Positions 1 through 7,574 of a DNA stretch of 64,000 nt are shown in pieces (the first letter of the stretch is position 1; each line of letters starts with the position of its first letter). A program made the position numbers and the translations under genes. This DNA comes from Dehalococcoidia bacterium (GTDB lineage Bacteria > Chloroflexota > Dehalococcoidia > Bin125): assembly GCA_022826965.1 (NCBI GenBank), contig JAJDTU010000010.1:1-64000 (forward strand). Direction: 5' to 3'. Below the pieces are notes generated by a model. It had not been told where the DNA came from. It did not search any database and saw nothing but the letters and a program-made list of their open reading frames with translations.

Positions 1-264
1 GCGGCGGAAGCCGGCTAGCTGGGCGGCGGCGATGCCGATGAACGTCTTGCCGACGCCCATCTCGCCGACCACGGTGGTGCCGCGCTGCTCGGTCAGGCTC
101 AGCGCGGCGCCGCGGATGGCGGTCTCCTGGGCGCCCATCGGACGGCGCTTGAGTAGGGGCAGGGGACGGTCGTCCTCGGCCGGACGGTAGCGGGGTGGAT
201 AGCTGTGGACGATCCGTCTGGTGATCGCCTCGCGGTAGGTGTCTATGAACTCTGAGAGGTTCAC
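1..264 (-). CDS. Partial DEAD/SNF2-type helicase, N-terminal 88 codons
   Basis: The first 88 codons of a leftward gene cut by the window edge. The start is a GTG at 264, with GAGGAG about 12 bases upstream and 7 bases after the stop of the preceding gene. The visible part ends in a Walker A motif, GEMGVGKT, after a patch with basic residues and QETAIRG, as in SNF2/DEAH helicases carried by conjugative elements. Only the N-terminus is seen, so the helicase family is inferred from the P-loop and the neighbouring DNA-processing genes. It is probably the last visible member of the leftward operon. Confidence 0.6.
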   Translation of the reverse strand, partial: MNLSEFIDTYREAITRRIVHSYPPRYRPAEDDRPLPLLKRRPMGAQETAIRGAALSLTEQRGTTVVGEMGVGKTFIGIAAAQLAGFRR

Positions 265-271
265 GGGTCGG

Positions 272-457
272 TTACTCCTCGATGTGGGCCCGGGCGTCCG
301 TGACGCACGCGGACAGTTCGTCGTACTCGTCTCGGTTGAGACCGCAGCGGCACCACCAGCTGTAGCTGCGGCCGGCGGTCTGGTTGCCGTGTTCGTCGAT
401 GGCCACGAGTTCCTCGAAGAAGATCTCGCAGCCCTTGTCGTTGCTCCATGGGTTCAT
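272..457 (-). CDS. Small hypothetical protein, 61 aa
   Basis: An acidic 61-residue protein starting MNPWSNDKGCEI and ending ARAHIEE. It has a Trp-Trp-Cys-x-Cys stretch (SWWCRCG) near residue 33. A longer frame exists upstream, but this ATG gives the more protein-like sequence. It lies 7 bases before the helicase gene and in the same orientation, so probably in one transcript. No family recognised. Confidence 0.5.
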   Translation of the reverse strand: MNPWSNDKGCEIFFEELVAIDEHGNQTAGRSYSWWCRCGLNRDEYDELSACVTDARAHIEE

Positions 458-516
458 GGTTGGGGTTCCGTTCAGGTCCCGGCCCGCGCGGGCGGCGGGT
501 CGGGCGGACACGTGCT

Positions 517-708
517 CTAGGCCGCGAGCGCGAGCGTCAGCTGCCGGTCTGGAGCGGCGGCCTCGAGATGCTCCGCCAGCAGCCGGGCGAAGTCGCGGTC
601 GGCGCAGTCGTCCATATGGAGCTGTTCGAGTTCGAACAGCGCGGTCAGGACCTGGCCGATCGTGACGGTGGCGTTGAAGTCCGGTAGGCCGGATGAGGGC
701 TCAGGCAC
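517..708 (-). CDS. Small hypothetical protein, 63 aa
   Basis: An acidic, probably helical protein (TIGQVLTALFELEQLHMDD, then ARLLAEHLEAAAP). I place the start at the GTG at 708, which overlaps the end of the upstream gene by 8 bases (GTGCCTGA). The sequence in the longer upstream frame is low-complexity and unlike a protein. Overlapping genes suggest translational coupling. Function unknown. Confidence 0.5.
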   Translation of the reverse strand: MPEPSSGLPDFNATVTIGQVLTALFELEQLHMDDCADRDFARLLAEHLEAAAPDRQLTLALAA

Positions 709-967
709 CTGGGGCCAGCCAGACCAGGTCCGTGGGCTGCCAGTCGACCAGCTCGACCCGGTCGTCGGGCTTCCAGTCCAACTGCCGGGCATGGTTGTCG
801 GGCCGCCGGTCGAACATCGGGTAGTCGCGCTCGGGGCCGCCGCGGGCGTCTTGCCGGGCGCAGGTCGCGCACTGGTTGAGCGGGACCGCCTCGGCCTCGG
901 GCGTGTAGGTCTGGTCCTCGACCTCGTAGGTCTCGCGGCAGAAGCCGCACTGGGTAGTCTGGGTCAT
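701..967 (-). CDS. Small zinc-ribbon-like protein, 88 aa
   Basis: Begins MTQTTQCGFCRETYEV with GAGGAA upstream, which supports this ATG over an earlier one at 982. Two Cys-x2-Cys pairs (CGFC near residue 7, CATC near residue 33) look like a zinc ribbon. The rest is acidic and tryptophan-rich (DWKPDD, VDWQPTD). Small Cys-pair proteins are common in the accessory genes of conjugative elements, but the role here is unknown. Confidence 0.55.
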   Translation of the reverse strand: MTQTTQCGFCRETYEVEDQTYTPEAEAVPLNQCATCARQDARGGPERDYPMFDRRPDNHARQLDWKPDDRVELVDWQPTDLVWLAPGA

Positions 968-1030
968 GTCAGGTTTCCTCAATCTGACTAGAGCGGGCGA
1001 GGGGTGTGTGCCCTCGTCCGCTGGCCTGGT

Positions 1031-1360
1031 TCAGTCGGCGCAGTCGCAGGGTCCGGGCAGGCCGAGCGACTGCTCGATGGCGCCGCAGTGGCTGCATTCC
1101 CAGCGGGTGAACCCGTGCTGGTAGAACTGCCGCCAGGTCTGCGGGCGCGCCCGCTCGGCCGCCGGTTTGGGCGGCTGCTCGGACGAACTCTCGCCGTCCG
1201 TGATCCGCTCGGCGGATTGGGGCGTGTGCCGCGACATGTAGCCGCAGCCGCCGCAGGGAGCCTGGACGACCTCGGTCTCGTGGTAGCGATAGTCGAAGTA
1301 CTCGGCGGACGACTTGCGGCCGCAGTGGTCGCAGGCGTAGTGAACTCTGAGTCGGGGCAT
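1031..1360 (-). CDS. Double zinc-ribbon protein, 109 aa
   Basis: Three Cys-pair motifs: CDHCGRKS near residue 10, CGGCGYMS near 36, and CSHCGAIE near 90, with a final CDCAD. A proline- and charge-rich linker separates the two halves. GGAGAA sits 6 bases before the ATG. This looks like a small metal-binding protein, possibly binding nucleic acid or acting as an adaptor. It lies 91 bases downstream of the DUF6094 gene and probably shares its transcript. No named family recognised. Confidence 0.55.
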   Translation of the reverse strand: MPRLRVHYACDHCGRKSSAEYFDYRYHETEVVQAPCGGCGYMSRHTPQSAERITDGESSSEQPPKPAAERARPQTWRQFYQHGFTRWECSHCGAIEQSLGLPGPCDCAD

Positions 1361-1451
1361 GGTGGTTCTCCATTTCAGTTGTGGGCGGTGTCGGCGGTGA
1401 TGCGCGTCCGCCCGGCCGCGCTTGAGTCTGGGTGTGCTTGGTTCAGGTCCG

Positions 1452-2483
1452 CTACGCCTCGATCCGTTCGATCCGGCCCGAGTCGAGGTCGAGCGTGACC
1501 ACGCTGGTCTGCAGCTGCTCGCGGTACGTGTCGTGCGTCTCGCCCTCCTGGACGAGGACCATCTCCTTTCGTGTGCGGCCCTTGACCAGCACCCGCGACT
1601 CCGGCGTCTCCAGTTCGAGGTTGTCGAGGAAGCCGGCCGCGACGAGCATCGCCAGGTGACCCTTGCGCAGGGGCATCAGCGGGCGCGTGGTCTGGTCGGT
1701 CGGCGGCCAGAACGCCTCGGTGATCTCGTCCTGGGTCCAGAGCCCGCGCGAGCGGGCCTCCCAGGCCGCCTTCTGGAAGTCGATCACCCGGGTCGTGAAC
1801 ATCGCCGCGCCGGGCGGCGAGTGGCGCACGTCGTAGACGGGCCTGAGGTCGGAGCGCAGGGGCGGCAGATCGTCGATGCCCCCGAGCAGCGCGTTCATCG
1901 CTCGCGCGTCGGGGCTGGGATGCTCCTTACGCTCGCCCAGGACCACGACCTGGTCGAACAGCTCGACCTCGGGCTCGGGGAAAGCCCAGGCCTGGACCTC
2001 TCCGTAGTTGGTCGTCAGGAACCGCGCCGACCGTGCGATCTGGGCGCGCGGAATGATGAACACCAGGACGCCTGAGGGCTCCAGATACCTGGAACAATGC
2101 GTCAGGAACGCGTGCTCGACCCGCTTGTCCTCCTGGTCGTGGTCGTAGGGCGGGTTGAGCCACAAGAGGTTGAACGTGCGGTTGGCGATCGAGCAGCGGA
2201 AGAGGTCGCTCGACAGCACGTGGTCGAGTTGCTCCGCCGCCTGCTGCGCTCGCTCCGAGTGCAGCTCCACCCCGTACGTCTCGACCGGCGCGCCGCGCCC
2301 CATCGAGTCGGCCAGCTGGCGCAGGGCGTCGCCCGGCCCGCAGCAGGGGTCGAGCAAGCGCCTGATGTTGCCGCGGTTGGCCCGGCCCCAGGTGGGGTAG
2401 GGCGCGAGCAGCGTGCGGATGTAGTCGACCACGCGCGGCGGCGTGGGGTAGTAGCCGCCCTTGGCTTGTCCGGCGAGTCTCAT
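1452..2483 (-). CDS. DUF6094 family, N6-adenine methyltransferase-like, 343 aa
   Basis: Opens MRLAGQAKGGYYPTPP, then carries the SAM-binding motif LDPCCGPGDAL (about residues 43-53), an acidic helix region TYGVELH, and the catalytic motif NPPYDHD (about residue 110), followed by the typical VLVFIIPRAQ strand. The order matches DUF6094 proteins, which sit beside helicases in conjugative elements. Likely role: methylating adenines of element DNA, perhaps for anti-restriction. The ATG overlaps the upstream stop (ATGA). The longer frame upstream is arginine-rich noise. No target-recognition domain is evident, so substrate specificity is unknown. Confidence 0.8.
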   Translation of the reverse strand: MRLAGQAKGGYYPTPPRVVDYIRTLLAPYPTWGRANRGNIRRLLDPCCGPGDALRQLADSMGRGAPVETYGVELHSERAQQAAEQLDHVLSSDLFRCSIANRTFNLLWLNPPYDHDQEDKRVEHAFLTHCSRYLEPSGVLVFIIPRAQIARSARFLTTNYGEVQAWAFPEPEVELFDQVVVLGERKEHPSPDARAMNALLGGIDDLPPLRSDLRPVYDVRHSPPGAAMFTTRVIDFQKAAWEARSRGLWTQDEITEAFWPPTDQTTRPLMPLRKGHLAMLVAAGFLDNLELETPESRVLVKGRTRKEMVLVQEGETHDTYREQLQTSVVTLDLDSGRIERIEA

Positions 2484-2662
2484 TCGTTGTCCTTTCGTTC
2501 GCTCTCGGCCTCGATCAGGCCGACGAGGTGGTCTTCGAGGTCTGCCGCGATCTCGGCGATCTGCCAGCTGGAGTCCTCGGGTTGGAGCCACCAGCCGGCC
2601 GTTTCGTCCGGACCGCGTCGGACCGTGACGATGATCTGGTCGTCGTTCGGCGAATCGGTCAT
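2480..2662 (-). CDS. Small acidic hypothetical protein, 60 aa
   Basis: A 60-residue acidic protein (MTDSPNDDQIIVTVRRG...) that overlaps its neighbours by four bases at both ends (ATGA junctions). The N-terminal half looks like beta strands (QIIVTVRRG, GWWLQ) and the C-terminal half like a helix (IAADLEDHLVGLIEAE). It resembles the next gene upstream in size and charge (VTVTVETRAG, then a DHLLHLLEQ helix), so the two may be distant paralogues. Function unknown. Confidence 0.55.
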   Translation of the reverse strand: MTDSPNDDQIIVTVRRGPDETAGWWLQPEDSSWQIAEIAADLEDHLVGLIEAESERKDNE

Positions 2663-2850
2663 TCGTCGTCCTCCCCGTACTGCTCAAGCAGGTGGAGCAG
2701 GTGGTCGTGGATGTCTTCGTGGAAGCTCCCCTCGATCTCGGGTCCGTCTTCGGCCAGGTCGAAGTTGTAGACGGCGGTGATCTCCTCCCCGCAGATCTCG
2801 CCCTCGCCGGCGCGGGTCTCGACCGTGACGGTCACGAATCGGTGACTCAT
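2659..2850 (-). CDS. Small acidic hypothetical protein, 63 aa
   Basis: Starts MSHRFVTVTVETRAGEGE and ends LLEQYGEDDE. The ATG overlaps the preceding stop (ATGA) and its stop overlaps the next start, placing it in a chain of four translationally coupled genes (3497 to 1452). The pattern is a beta-hairpin-like N-terminus with an acidic helical C-terminus. Possibly related to the 60-residue neighbour. No family recognised. Confidence 0.55.
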   Translation of the reverse strand: MSHRFVTVTVETRAGEGEICGEEITAVYNFDLAEDGPEIEGSFHEDIHDHLLHLLEQYGEDDE

Positions 2851-3497
2851 GCCGCCGCTACGTTCAACTCGCGCGGCAGCTTCAAGGCCCCGTACCTGAC
2901 GGCGGCCGAGAGCTCCATCTCCAGCTGGTCGGGGGCGTGGTAGCAGTACCACGCGTGCAGGCCCTCGGACTTGAGCGGCCGGATCGCTTCGCTCTCCAGT
3001 CCCTGCTCCCAGAGCCAATCGGCCCAACTGCGGTGCAGGGGCAGCTCGGTGCGCTGGTTGAGGAAGCGCCAGTGCAGCGCCGGCGCTTCTTCGGCATCCG
3101 GCGTGAGCAGCAGGAAGGCGTCGCGCTCGAACGAGAGCTCGGCCATCTGCGTGAACACCATGGCCTGCCAGGCGCCGGCCTGGGGCAGACGGGCGAGCTT
3201 GGTCTTCCAGGTGCCGATGCTGCTCTCGGGGATCTGACAGCGTTCGTAGCCGCCTTCGTGCACGCCGTCGGCCGCGCCCTTGATCAGGAAGGCGGGGCTG
3301 GGCGGCGAGTTGAGCAGCGCCGCCCAGATCGCCTTGAGCGAGGTCTGGGCGCCGACCATCGAGACGAACCACAAGTGGTTCTCTTCGGGGTCGGAGGCGA
3401 AGGCGTCGCAGGTGGCGGAGAAGCCGCCCGCCGTGATCGTGTAGAGCTGGGTCGCTTCTTGGTCTCCCGAAGGAGACGTGGTTGGGCTGTCGAGCAT
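2847..3497 (-). CDS. Hypothetical element protein, 216 aa
   Basis: A soluble protein with many aromatic residues (LWFVSMVGA, HWRFLNQRTELPLHRSW, WADWLWEQGLE). No catalytic motif, membrane segment or signal peptide is seen. AAAGGAACGAG lies just before the ATG. It heads the overlapping chain that ends with the DUF6094 gene, 43 bases after the RadC-like gene. I do not recognise the family. Confidence 0.6.
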   Translation of the reverse strand: MLDSPTTSPSGDQEATQLYTITAGGFSATCDAFASDPEENHLWFVSMVGAQTSLKAIWAALLNSPPSPAFLIKGAADGVHEGGYERCQIPESSIGTWKTKLARLPQAGAWQAMVFTQMAELSFERDAFLLLTPDAEEAPALHWRFLNQRTELPLHRSWADWLWEQGLESEAIRPLKSEGLHAWYCYHAPDQLEMELSAAVRYGALKLPRELNVAAA

Positions 3498-3540
3498 GGC
3501 TCGTTCCTTTCGTTGGATGCGGTGTTGGGTTGAGCGGGGG

Positions 3541-4071
3541 TTAGTCGACCAGCCCCTGCTCGGTGATCGAGACCCAGTCGTCTGCGCCGATCACGACGTG
3601 GTCGAGCAGTGCGATGCCGAGCAGCCTGCCGACCTCGGCCAGGTCCTTGGTCAACTTGATGTCGTCGCGGCTCGGCTCCGGGTCGCCACTCGGGTGGTTA
3701 TGCACCACCACGATGTGCGGGACGGCTTCGACGATGGCGGGCCGGAAGACTTCGGCTGGCCGGACCAGCGCCGCATATCCGTTGCCCTGGTAGATCGTGC
3801 GCTGGCCAACGACGCGGTTCTTGCGGTCCAGGAGCAGGACGCGAACCTGTTCCTGGGCGAGGCGGCTCATCTCCTCGCCCAGGAGGTCGTAGACCGTCCG
3901 GGGCCGGTAGATGATGGGCATGTCTTCGGGCCGCTCGGGCCGGGTCTCGACCTCGTAGCGGACGGCCAGTTCGCTCAAGAGGCTGAAGTTGCGGCGCAAG
4001 GCGTCGAGCAGCGCCTGTCGCTCGTCGTCGTCCGTGGAGGGGATCAGGGCGAGTTGGGTTGGGGTGGTCAT
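3541..4071 (-). CDS. radC: RadC-like JAB/MPN metalloprotease-fold protein
   Basis: The C-terminal half carries the JAMM signature of the RadC family, HNHPSGDPEPSRDD (residues about 124-137), preceded by VVGQRTIYQG and followed by LLDHVVIG and an acidic end. At 176 residues it lacks most of the N-terminal helix-hairpin-helix region of chromosomal RadC, which is usual for copies on mobile elements. RadC-like JAB proteins are frequent next to anti-restriction and SSB genes on plasmids; their biochemical role is not settled. It follows an intergenic hairpin after the first SSB gene. Confidence 0.85.
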   Translation of the reverse strand: MTTPTQLALIPSTDDDERQALLDALRRNFSLLSELAVRYEVETRPERPEDMPIIYRPRTVYDLLGEEMSRLAQEQVRVLLLDRKNRVVGQRTIYQGNGYAALVRPAEVFRPAIVEAVPHIVVVHNHPSGDPEPSRDDIKLTKDLAEVGRLLGIALLDHVVIGADDWVSITEQGLVD

Positions 4072-4111
4072 CGGCAGTCTCCTTTCGGGAGGTGCTTTGA
4101 AAACGAAGCGG

Positions 4112-4141
4112 GGCCGGCTCCCGATTGGAAGCCGGCCCCGG
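4112..4141 (-). terminator. Hairpin between ssb and radC-like genes
   Basis: A 10-bp inverted repeat (GGGGCCGGCT / AGCCGGCCCC) with a 10-base loop. Read leftward it lies about 40 bases after the ssb stop and is followed by a short T-rich stretch (CGTTTTC). A weak intrinsic terminator or mRNA-stabilising hairpin fits. Similar GC-rich hairpins lie at 4639-4672, 6361-6398 and 9147-9171, each between two leftward genes of this backbone. Confidence 0.5.
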
Positions 4142-4179
4142 GGTGCGCTCTGGGAGGAGCCGTCGGTGGGTCTTGGGGG

Positions 4180-4575
4180 CTAGAAGGGCTGATCGCCATC
4201 CGTCGGGCGGCTGCCGGTTCCCCCCGATCGGGTCGGGGGCAGGCTGTTCGAGGAACCGAGGAAGATCACCTCGGAGGCGTGAACCTCGGTGCGGCTCCGG
4301 CGCTCGCCGGAGTCGGTCTCCCACGTGTGGTGGTTGAGTCGGCCGGCGACGTAGATGCGCTCGCCTTTCTGGACGTACTGGGCGACGGCCTCGGCCTGCT
4401 TGTCCCAGCAGACGACGGTGTGCCAGTCGGTCTGCTGCTCGGCCGACTCGTCCCGGCTACGGCGGTCGGTCGCCAGGCGGAGCTGGACGACGGCGGTCCC
4501 GTTCTGGGTCTTGCGCAGCTCGGGGTCGGTTCCGACCCGGCCCAGCAGTTCGACTCGGTTGATCGTGCGTGACAT
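4180..4575 (-). CDS. ssb: Single-stranded DNA-binding protein, copy 1 (131 aa)
   Basis: A typical SSB OB-fold: MSRTINRVELLGRVGTDPEL, then VVQLRLATD, WHTVVCWDKQAEAV, YVQKGERIYVAGRL and RSRTEVHASEVIFLG. The C-terminus ends DGDQPF, matching the acidic tip that recruits partner proteins. AAAGGAG lies at good spacing before this ATG, so the six extra codons upstream are left out. It is a tandem paralogue of the next gene, nearly identical through the OB-fold and divergent in the linker. It probably coats ssDNA during transfer or annealing with the neighbouring RAD52-like protein. Confidence 0.93.
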   Translation of the reverse strand: MSRTINRVELLGRVGTDPELRKTQNGTAVVQLRLATDRRSRDESAEQQTDWHTVVCWDKQAEAVAQYVQKGERIYVAGRLNHHTWETDSGERRSRTEVHASEVIFLGSSNSLPPTRSGGTGSRPTDGDQPF

Positions 4576-4718
4576 TGGCGGTGCTCCTTTCAAAGAGCGT
4601 GTGGATGCGCGGACATGCCGCGCGTGATTGAGGAAGCGAGGCCGGCCTCCAACGTGGGGAGACCGGCCTCGGAGTGCGCCCGTCGTGCGGGCGTCGGATT
4701 GGCGTGGTGTTAGGTCGG

Positions 4719-5084
4719 TTAGAAGGGGGAGTCCTCCGTTTCGTTCTCAGAGCGTCCGTTGTTCGAGGAGCCGAGGAAGATCACCTCGTGGGCGTGGACC
4801 TCAGTCCGGCTGCGGCGCTCGCCGGAGTCGGTCTCCCAGCTGTGCTGGTTGAGGCGGCCGGCGATGTAGACCCGCTCGCCCTTCTGGACGTACTGGGCGA
4901 CGGCCTCGGCCTGCTTGTCCCAGCAGACGACGGTGTGCCAGTTGGTCTGCGAGTCCTCATTGCCGTTGCGGCGGTCGGTCGCCAGGTGCAGCTGGACGAC
5001 GGCGGTGCCGTTCTGGGTCTTGCGCAGCTCGGGGTCGGTTCCGACCCGGCCCAGCAGTTCGACTCGGTTGATCGTGCGTGACAT
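4719..5084 (-). CDS. ssb: Single-stranded DNA-binding protein, copy 2 (121 aa)
   Basis: Same OB-fold as copy 1, with a few substitutions (VQLHLATDRR, GERVYIAGRLNQHSW) and a shorter linker ending TEDSPF, again an acidic tip with a terminal Phe. It has its own AAAGGAG site, and the upstream sequence (CTCCTTTCAAAGAGCG on the plus strand) is shared with copy 1. The duplication therefore included the leader. It lies between the nuclease gene and copy 1 and is read leftward. Confidence 0.93.
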   Translation of the reverse strand: MSRTINRVELLGRVGTDPELRKTQNGTAVVQLHLATDRRNGNEDSQTNWHTVVCWDKQAEAVAQYVQKGERVYIAGRLNQHSWETDSGERRSRTEVHAHEVIFLGSSNNGRSENETEDSPF

Positions 5085-5226
5085 CGGAAGGTGCTCCTTT
5101 CAAAGAGCGTGGGTGGCGCGGTCAGTCCGCGCCGATTGAGAGAACGAGCAAGGCCGCCGTCCGATAGGAGGAAGGCCGCCCTGGGAAGCGCCCGTCGCTC
5201 GGGCGTCGGTTCGATGGGATGGCGGG

Positions 5227-6339
5227 TCAGCTGACCCTCACGTACTCGCTGACCTGCTCGGTCACGATTTCGGCCCGCTGCTCCGGATGGAGCAGCGCGT
5301 TCAGCCGTTTGTGGTCGACCGCGTAGCGGCGGCTCGTAACCATTCCGACTGTGCGCGTCTTGGCCGAACCCTCCAGCCTGGCCTTGGATTCTCCTTTCGT
5401 TTGGAGCCAGTGCTGGAGGGTCTTGAGCGCCGTGCGCTTGTCGGTTTCGAGCGACTTGAGCTTCGCCTGGGCCTGCTCGTAGTCGCGCAGCGCGGCCTGC
5501 GCCGCGTCGTCCGAGACCGGGTCGCTCGGTTCTGCGTCGGTTTCCTCCTCAGGCGCAGCCGCTTCGCCGGGCTGGCAGAGGTTGAGGTAGGGGCAGCGCC
5601 GGCACTGCCAGTCGGCGGCCGTGAAGTCGCGTTCCGGCAGCGCCTCGGGGTCGGGACCGCAGGCCTCGTGGTGCTCGGTCAGCGCCGACAACCGGAGGCA
5701 GGCCGCGTCCCAGGCGCGTTCGGCCCGCGCGGCCGGGATCACTTCGTGGTCCCAGCGCCGGGCGCCGGTGTCGAGCGTCGCGATCACGATGTCGCGGACC
5801 TCGCCGAACAGGCCCAGCGAGTAGCAGGCCGCTTGCGCGACCGACTCGGGGTGGCTGCGCTCGGCGCCCAGGGTTTGCCAGTGCTTGAACGCCTCAGGCC
5901 CGCGCGTCTTGATCTCGATCACGAGTTCGCCGCCCGGTTCATGCGGCTCGTCCGCGCCGAACAGGAACTGCTCAACGGCGGCGACTGCTCCGCCCTCAGG
6001 CGGGAGGATTCCGGTCGCGTCGGGGTGGCCGGTGACCGTGAGCCGGTCGGAGACCTCGACCGTGACCGACTGAGGCTGGTCGCGGTCGGCGGCTGAGACC
6101 GTCCAGCCGTCGCGCTGCATGGCGCGGACGACGACCGGTTCGAGCGCATTGCCCGCTTCGAGCAGGGTCAGGGAGTCGGGCTCGGTTGGGTTGGTGATGG
6201 GTTGTTCGGTCGCCGTGTACCAGAGCGCGCGGCGGCACTGGCCCATGGCAGAGGCGCGGATATCGAGCCCTCCGTCCTGGAAGCGGGCGGCGGGGCGGCT
6301 GTAGGCGTCGGCGTGCTGGGTGTGAACTGCGGTGGTCAT
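5227..6339 (-). CDS. PD-(D/E)xK nuclease, RecB/Cas4-like with Fe-S cysteines (370 aa)
   Basis: The N-terminal half has GHPDATG (catalytic Asp, about residue 105) and VIEIKTRG (ExK, about 143). Four cysteines are placed as in Fe-S RecB-family exonucleases: one in GQCRRALWY (about residue 34) and three in CRRCPYLNLC (about 245-254). A coiled-coil-like charged region follows (YEQAQAKLKSLETDKR). An AGGAGGAA site precedes the ATG. It lies directly downstream of the RAD52-like gene, so the pair resembles phage exonuclease/annealase recombination modules. Its likely job is resecting dsDNA ends to give ssDNA. Confidence 0.8.
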   Translation of the reverse strand: MTTAVHTQHADAYSRPAARFQDGGLDIRASAMGQCRRALWYTATEQPITNPTEPDSLTLLEAGNALEPVVVRAMQRDGWTVSAADRDQPQSVTVEVSDRLTVTGHPDATGILPPEGGAVAAVEQFLFGADEPHEPGGELVIEIKTRGPEAFKHWQTLGAERSHPESVAQAACYSLGLFGEVRDIVIATLDTGARRWDHEVIPAARAERAWDAACLRLSALTEHHEACGPDPEALPERDFTAADWQCRRCPYLNLCQPGEAAAPEEETDAEPSDPVSDDAAQAALRDYEQAQAKLKSLETDKRTALKTLQHWLQTKGESKARLEGSAKTRTVGMVTSRRYAVDHKRLNALLHPEQRAEIVTEQVSEYVRVS

Positions 6340-6421
6340 GGTTGTTCCTCCTGTAGAGAGGAGCGGGGCTGCCCCTGATCAAAGGCGCAGCCCCGCTCGC
6401 TGGGTTCGGTTCGAGATGGCC

Positions 6422-7381
6422 TCAGCCGGCTGCCGACTGCTGCGCCTGGGCGAGCTTGTCGGCGGCGGAGGCGATCAGCGGGATGAGTTCGGCCGGGCCG
6501 AGTTCGTCCAGTTCGCGGCCGGTCTTGTTCCGCACCGCGGCCCGGACCTGGTCTTCCGTGAAGCCCTGCTGGACGCTCAGTTCGAGCAGCTGCTGGCGCA
6601 GGTTGCGGGTGTCGCGCTCGTCGTCCGACTCCGGCTGCGAGGCCGGCTGCACGACGCGGCGCTGCGCTCGCGGCTGGCTCTCGCGTTCGGGCGCGGGCTC
6701 CTGCTGGCGCTGCGGCGCGTGCTGAGACTCGCGGCTGCGGTGCCCGGCCGTCGGCGGGTCGCCGTAGAGACCGTTGCCGAAGCGGTCGCCGAAGCTGCGC
6801 AAGGCGCGCTTGAGCGCGTCCGTCACGGCCCCTTTGTAGGCGGTCTCGTGGCTCTCGGGCGACTCGTCCGCGACCGGCTGGAAGCCGACGTCAGTGCGGG
6901 AGGGCGCGCCCGGCACCGTGACCCGCACGACCGCGGAGTAGGCCGCCGTGCGCGTCACTTCCCCGGTGCGCGAGTCGGTCTGCTCGATCGGCCGCAGGGT
7001 CACGTCGCCGACCAGCTCAAAGCCCCAGCCGCCAAAGCCGAAGATCCGATTGGCCTGGTCGATCGCCGTGTGGCCCTCGATGTAGTCGAACTTGCGCCCG
7101 GCGCGGCCCTTGCGCTGCGAGATCAGCTGGGGATGGAGCGGCTGGGCCAGCGCCTCCGTGACGCGGGGCGCGAGCGCGTCCCAGTGCAACGCCTCGACCG
7201 AGGCCGGGGCGGAATCGCGCTCAATTGGGCTGGGCGAGGACGTTCGCGGACGGGTGCCGTTGCCTCCCGTTCGCGTCGTGCCGTTGCTCCCCGATCGAGT
7301 CGGGGACGGGCTGTTCCGTCGAACCGCCGTCGCGGTCCCGTTGCCATTGCCGTTTCCGTTGCGGTGGTTGCCGTTGTTCAT
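6422..7381 (-). CDS. RAD52-family single-strand annealing protein (319 aa)
   Basis: After a low-complexity Asn/Gly/Thr/Ser-rich leader of about 85 residues comes the RAD52 fold: HPQLISQRKGRAGRKFDYIEG, IFGFGGWGFEL, VRVTVPG and the signature AVTDALKRALRSFGDRFGN. The C-terminus is Gln/Arg-rich, ending in a helical segment (DKLAQAQQSAAG). AGGAG precedes the chosen ATG; the longer frame upstream is not protein-like. These annealases pair complementary ssDNA and work with an exonuclease and SSB, both encoded next door. Confidence 0.9.
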   Translation of the reverse strand: MNNGNHRNGNGNGNGTATAVRRNSPSPTRSGSNGTTRTGGNGTRPRTSSPSPIERDSAPASVEALHWDALAPRVTEALAQPLHPQLISQRKGRAGRKFDYIEGHTAIDQANRIFGFGGWGFELVGDVTLRPIEQTDSRTGEVTRTAAYSAVVRVTVPGAPSRTDVGFQPVADESPESHETAYKGAVTDALKRALRSFGDRFGNGLYGDPPTAGHRSRESQHAPQRQQEPAPERESQPRAQRRVVQPASQPESDDERDTRNLRQQLLELSVQQGFTEDQVRAAVRNKTGRELDELGPAELIPLIASAADKLAQAQQSAAG

Positions 7382-7574
7382 CTCATGCTCCTGTTTCGTC
7401 GTGGTGTCGGGTTGGGTGCGGTTGCCCGGTTGGGCAACCGTGAAGCCGTGCTGAGCCTGTCCCGCACTCGGTGTGGGGGCACGGTCGGCCAGGGGCCATA
7501 GGCAGGCCCTCCGTTTCGTTGGGTGGTTGGGGTGGTTGACTGGAGGCGGGCGAGTCCCGCTCTGGTAGTAGTTG

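Noticed and set aside
4180-5084. Assembly artefact producing two ssb genes
   Set aside because: The copies differ at many codons and in linker length and have different downstream sequences, so they are real paralogues.
5150-5185. Hairpin terminator like those after the other backbone genes
   Set aside because: The two AAGGCCGCC copies there are direct, not inverted, repeats, so they cannot pair.
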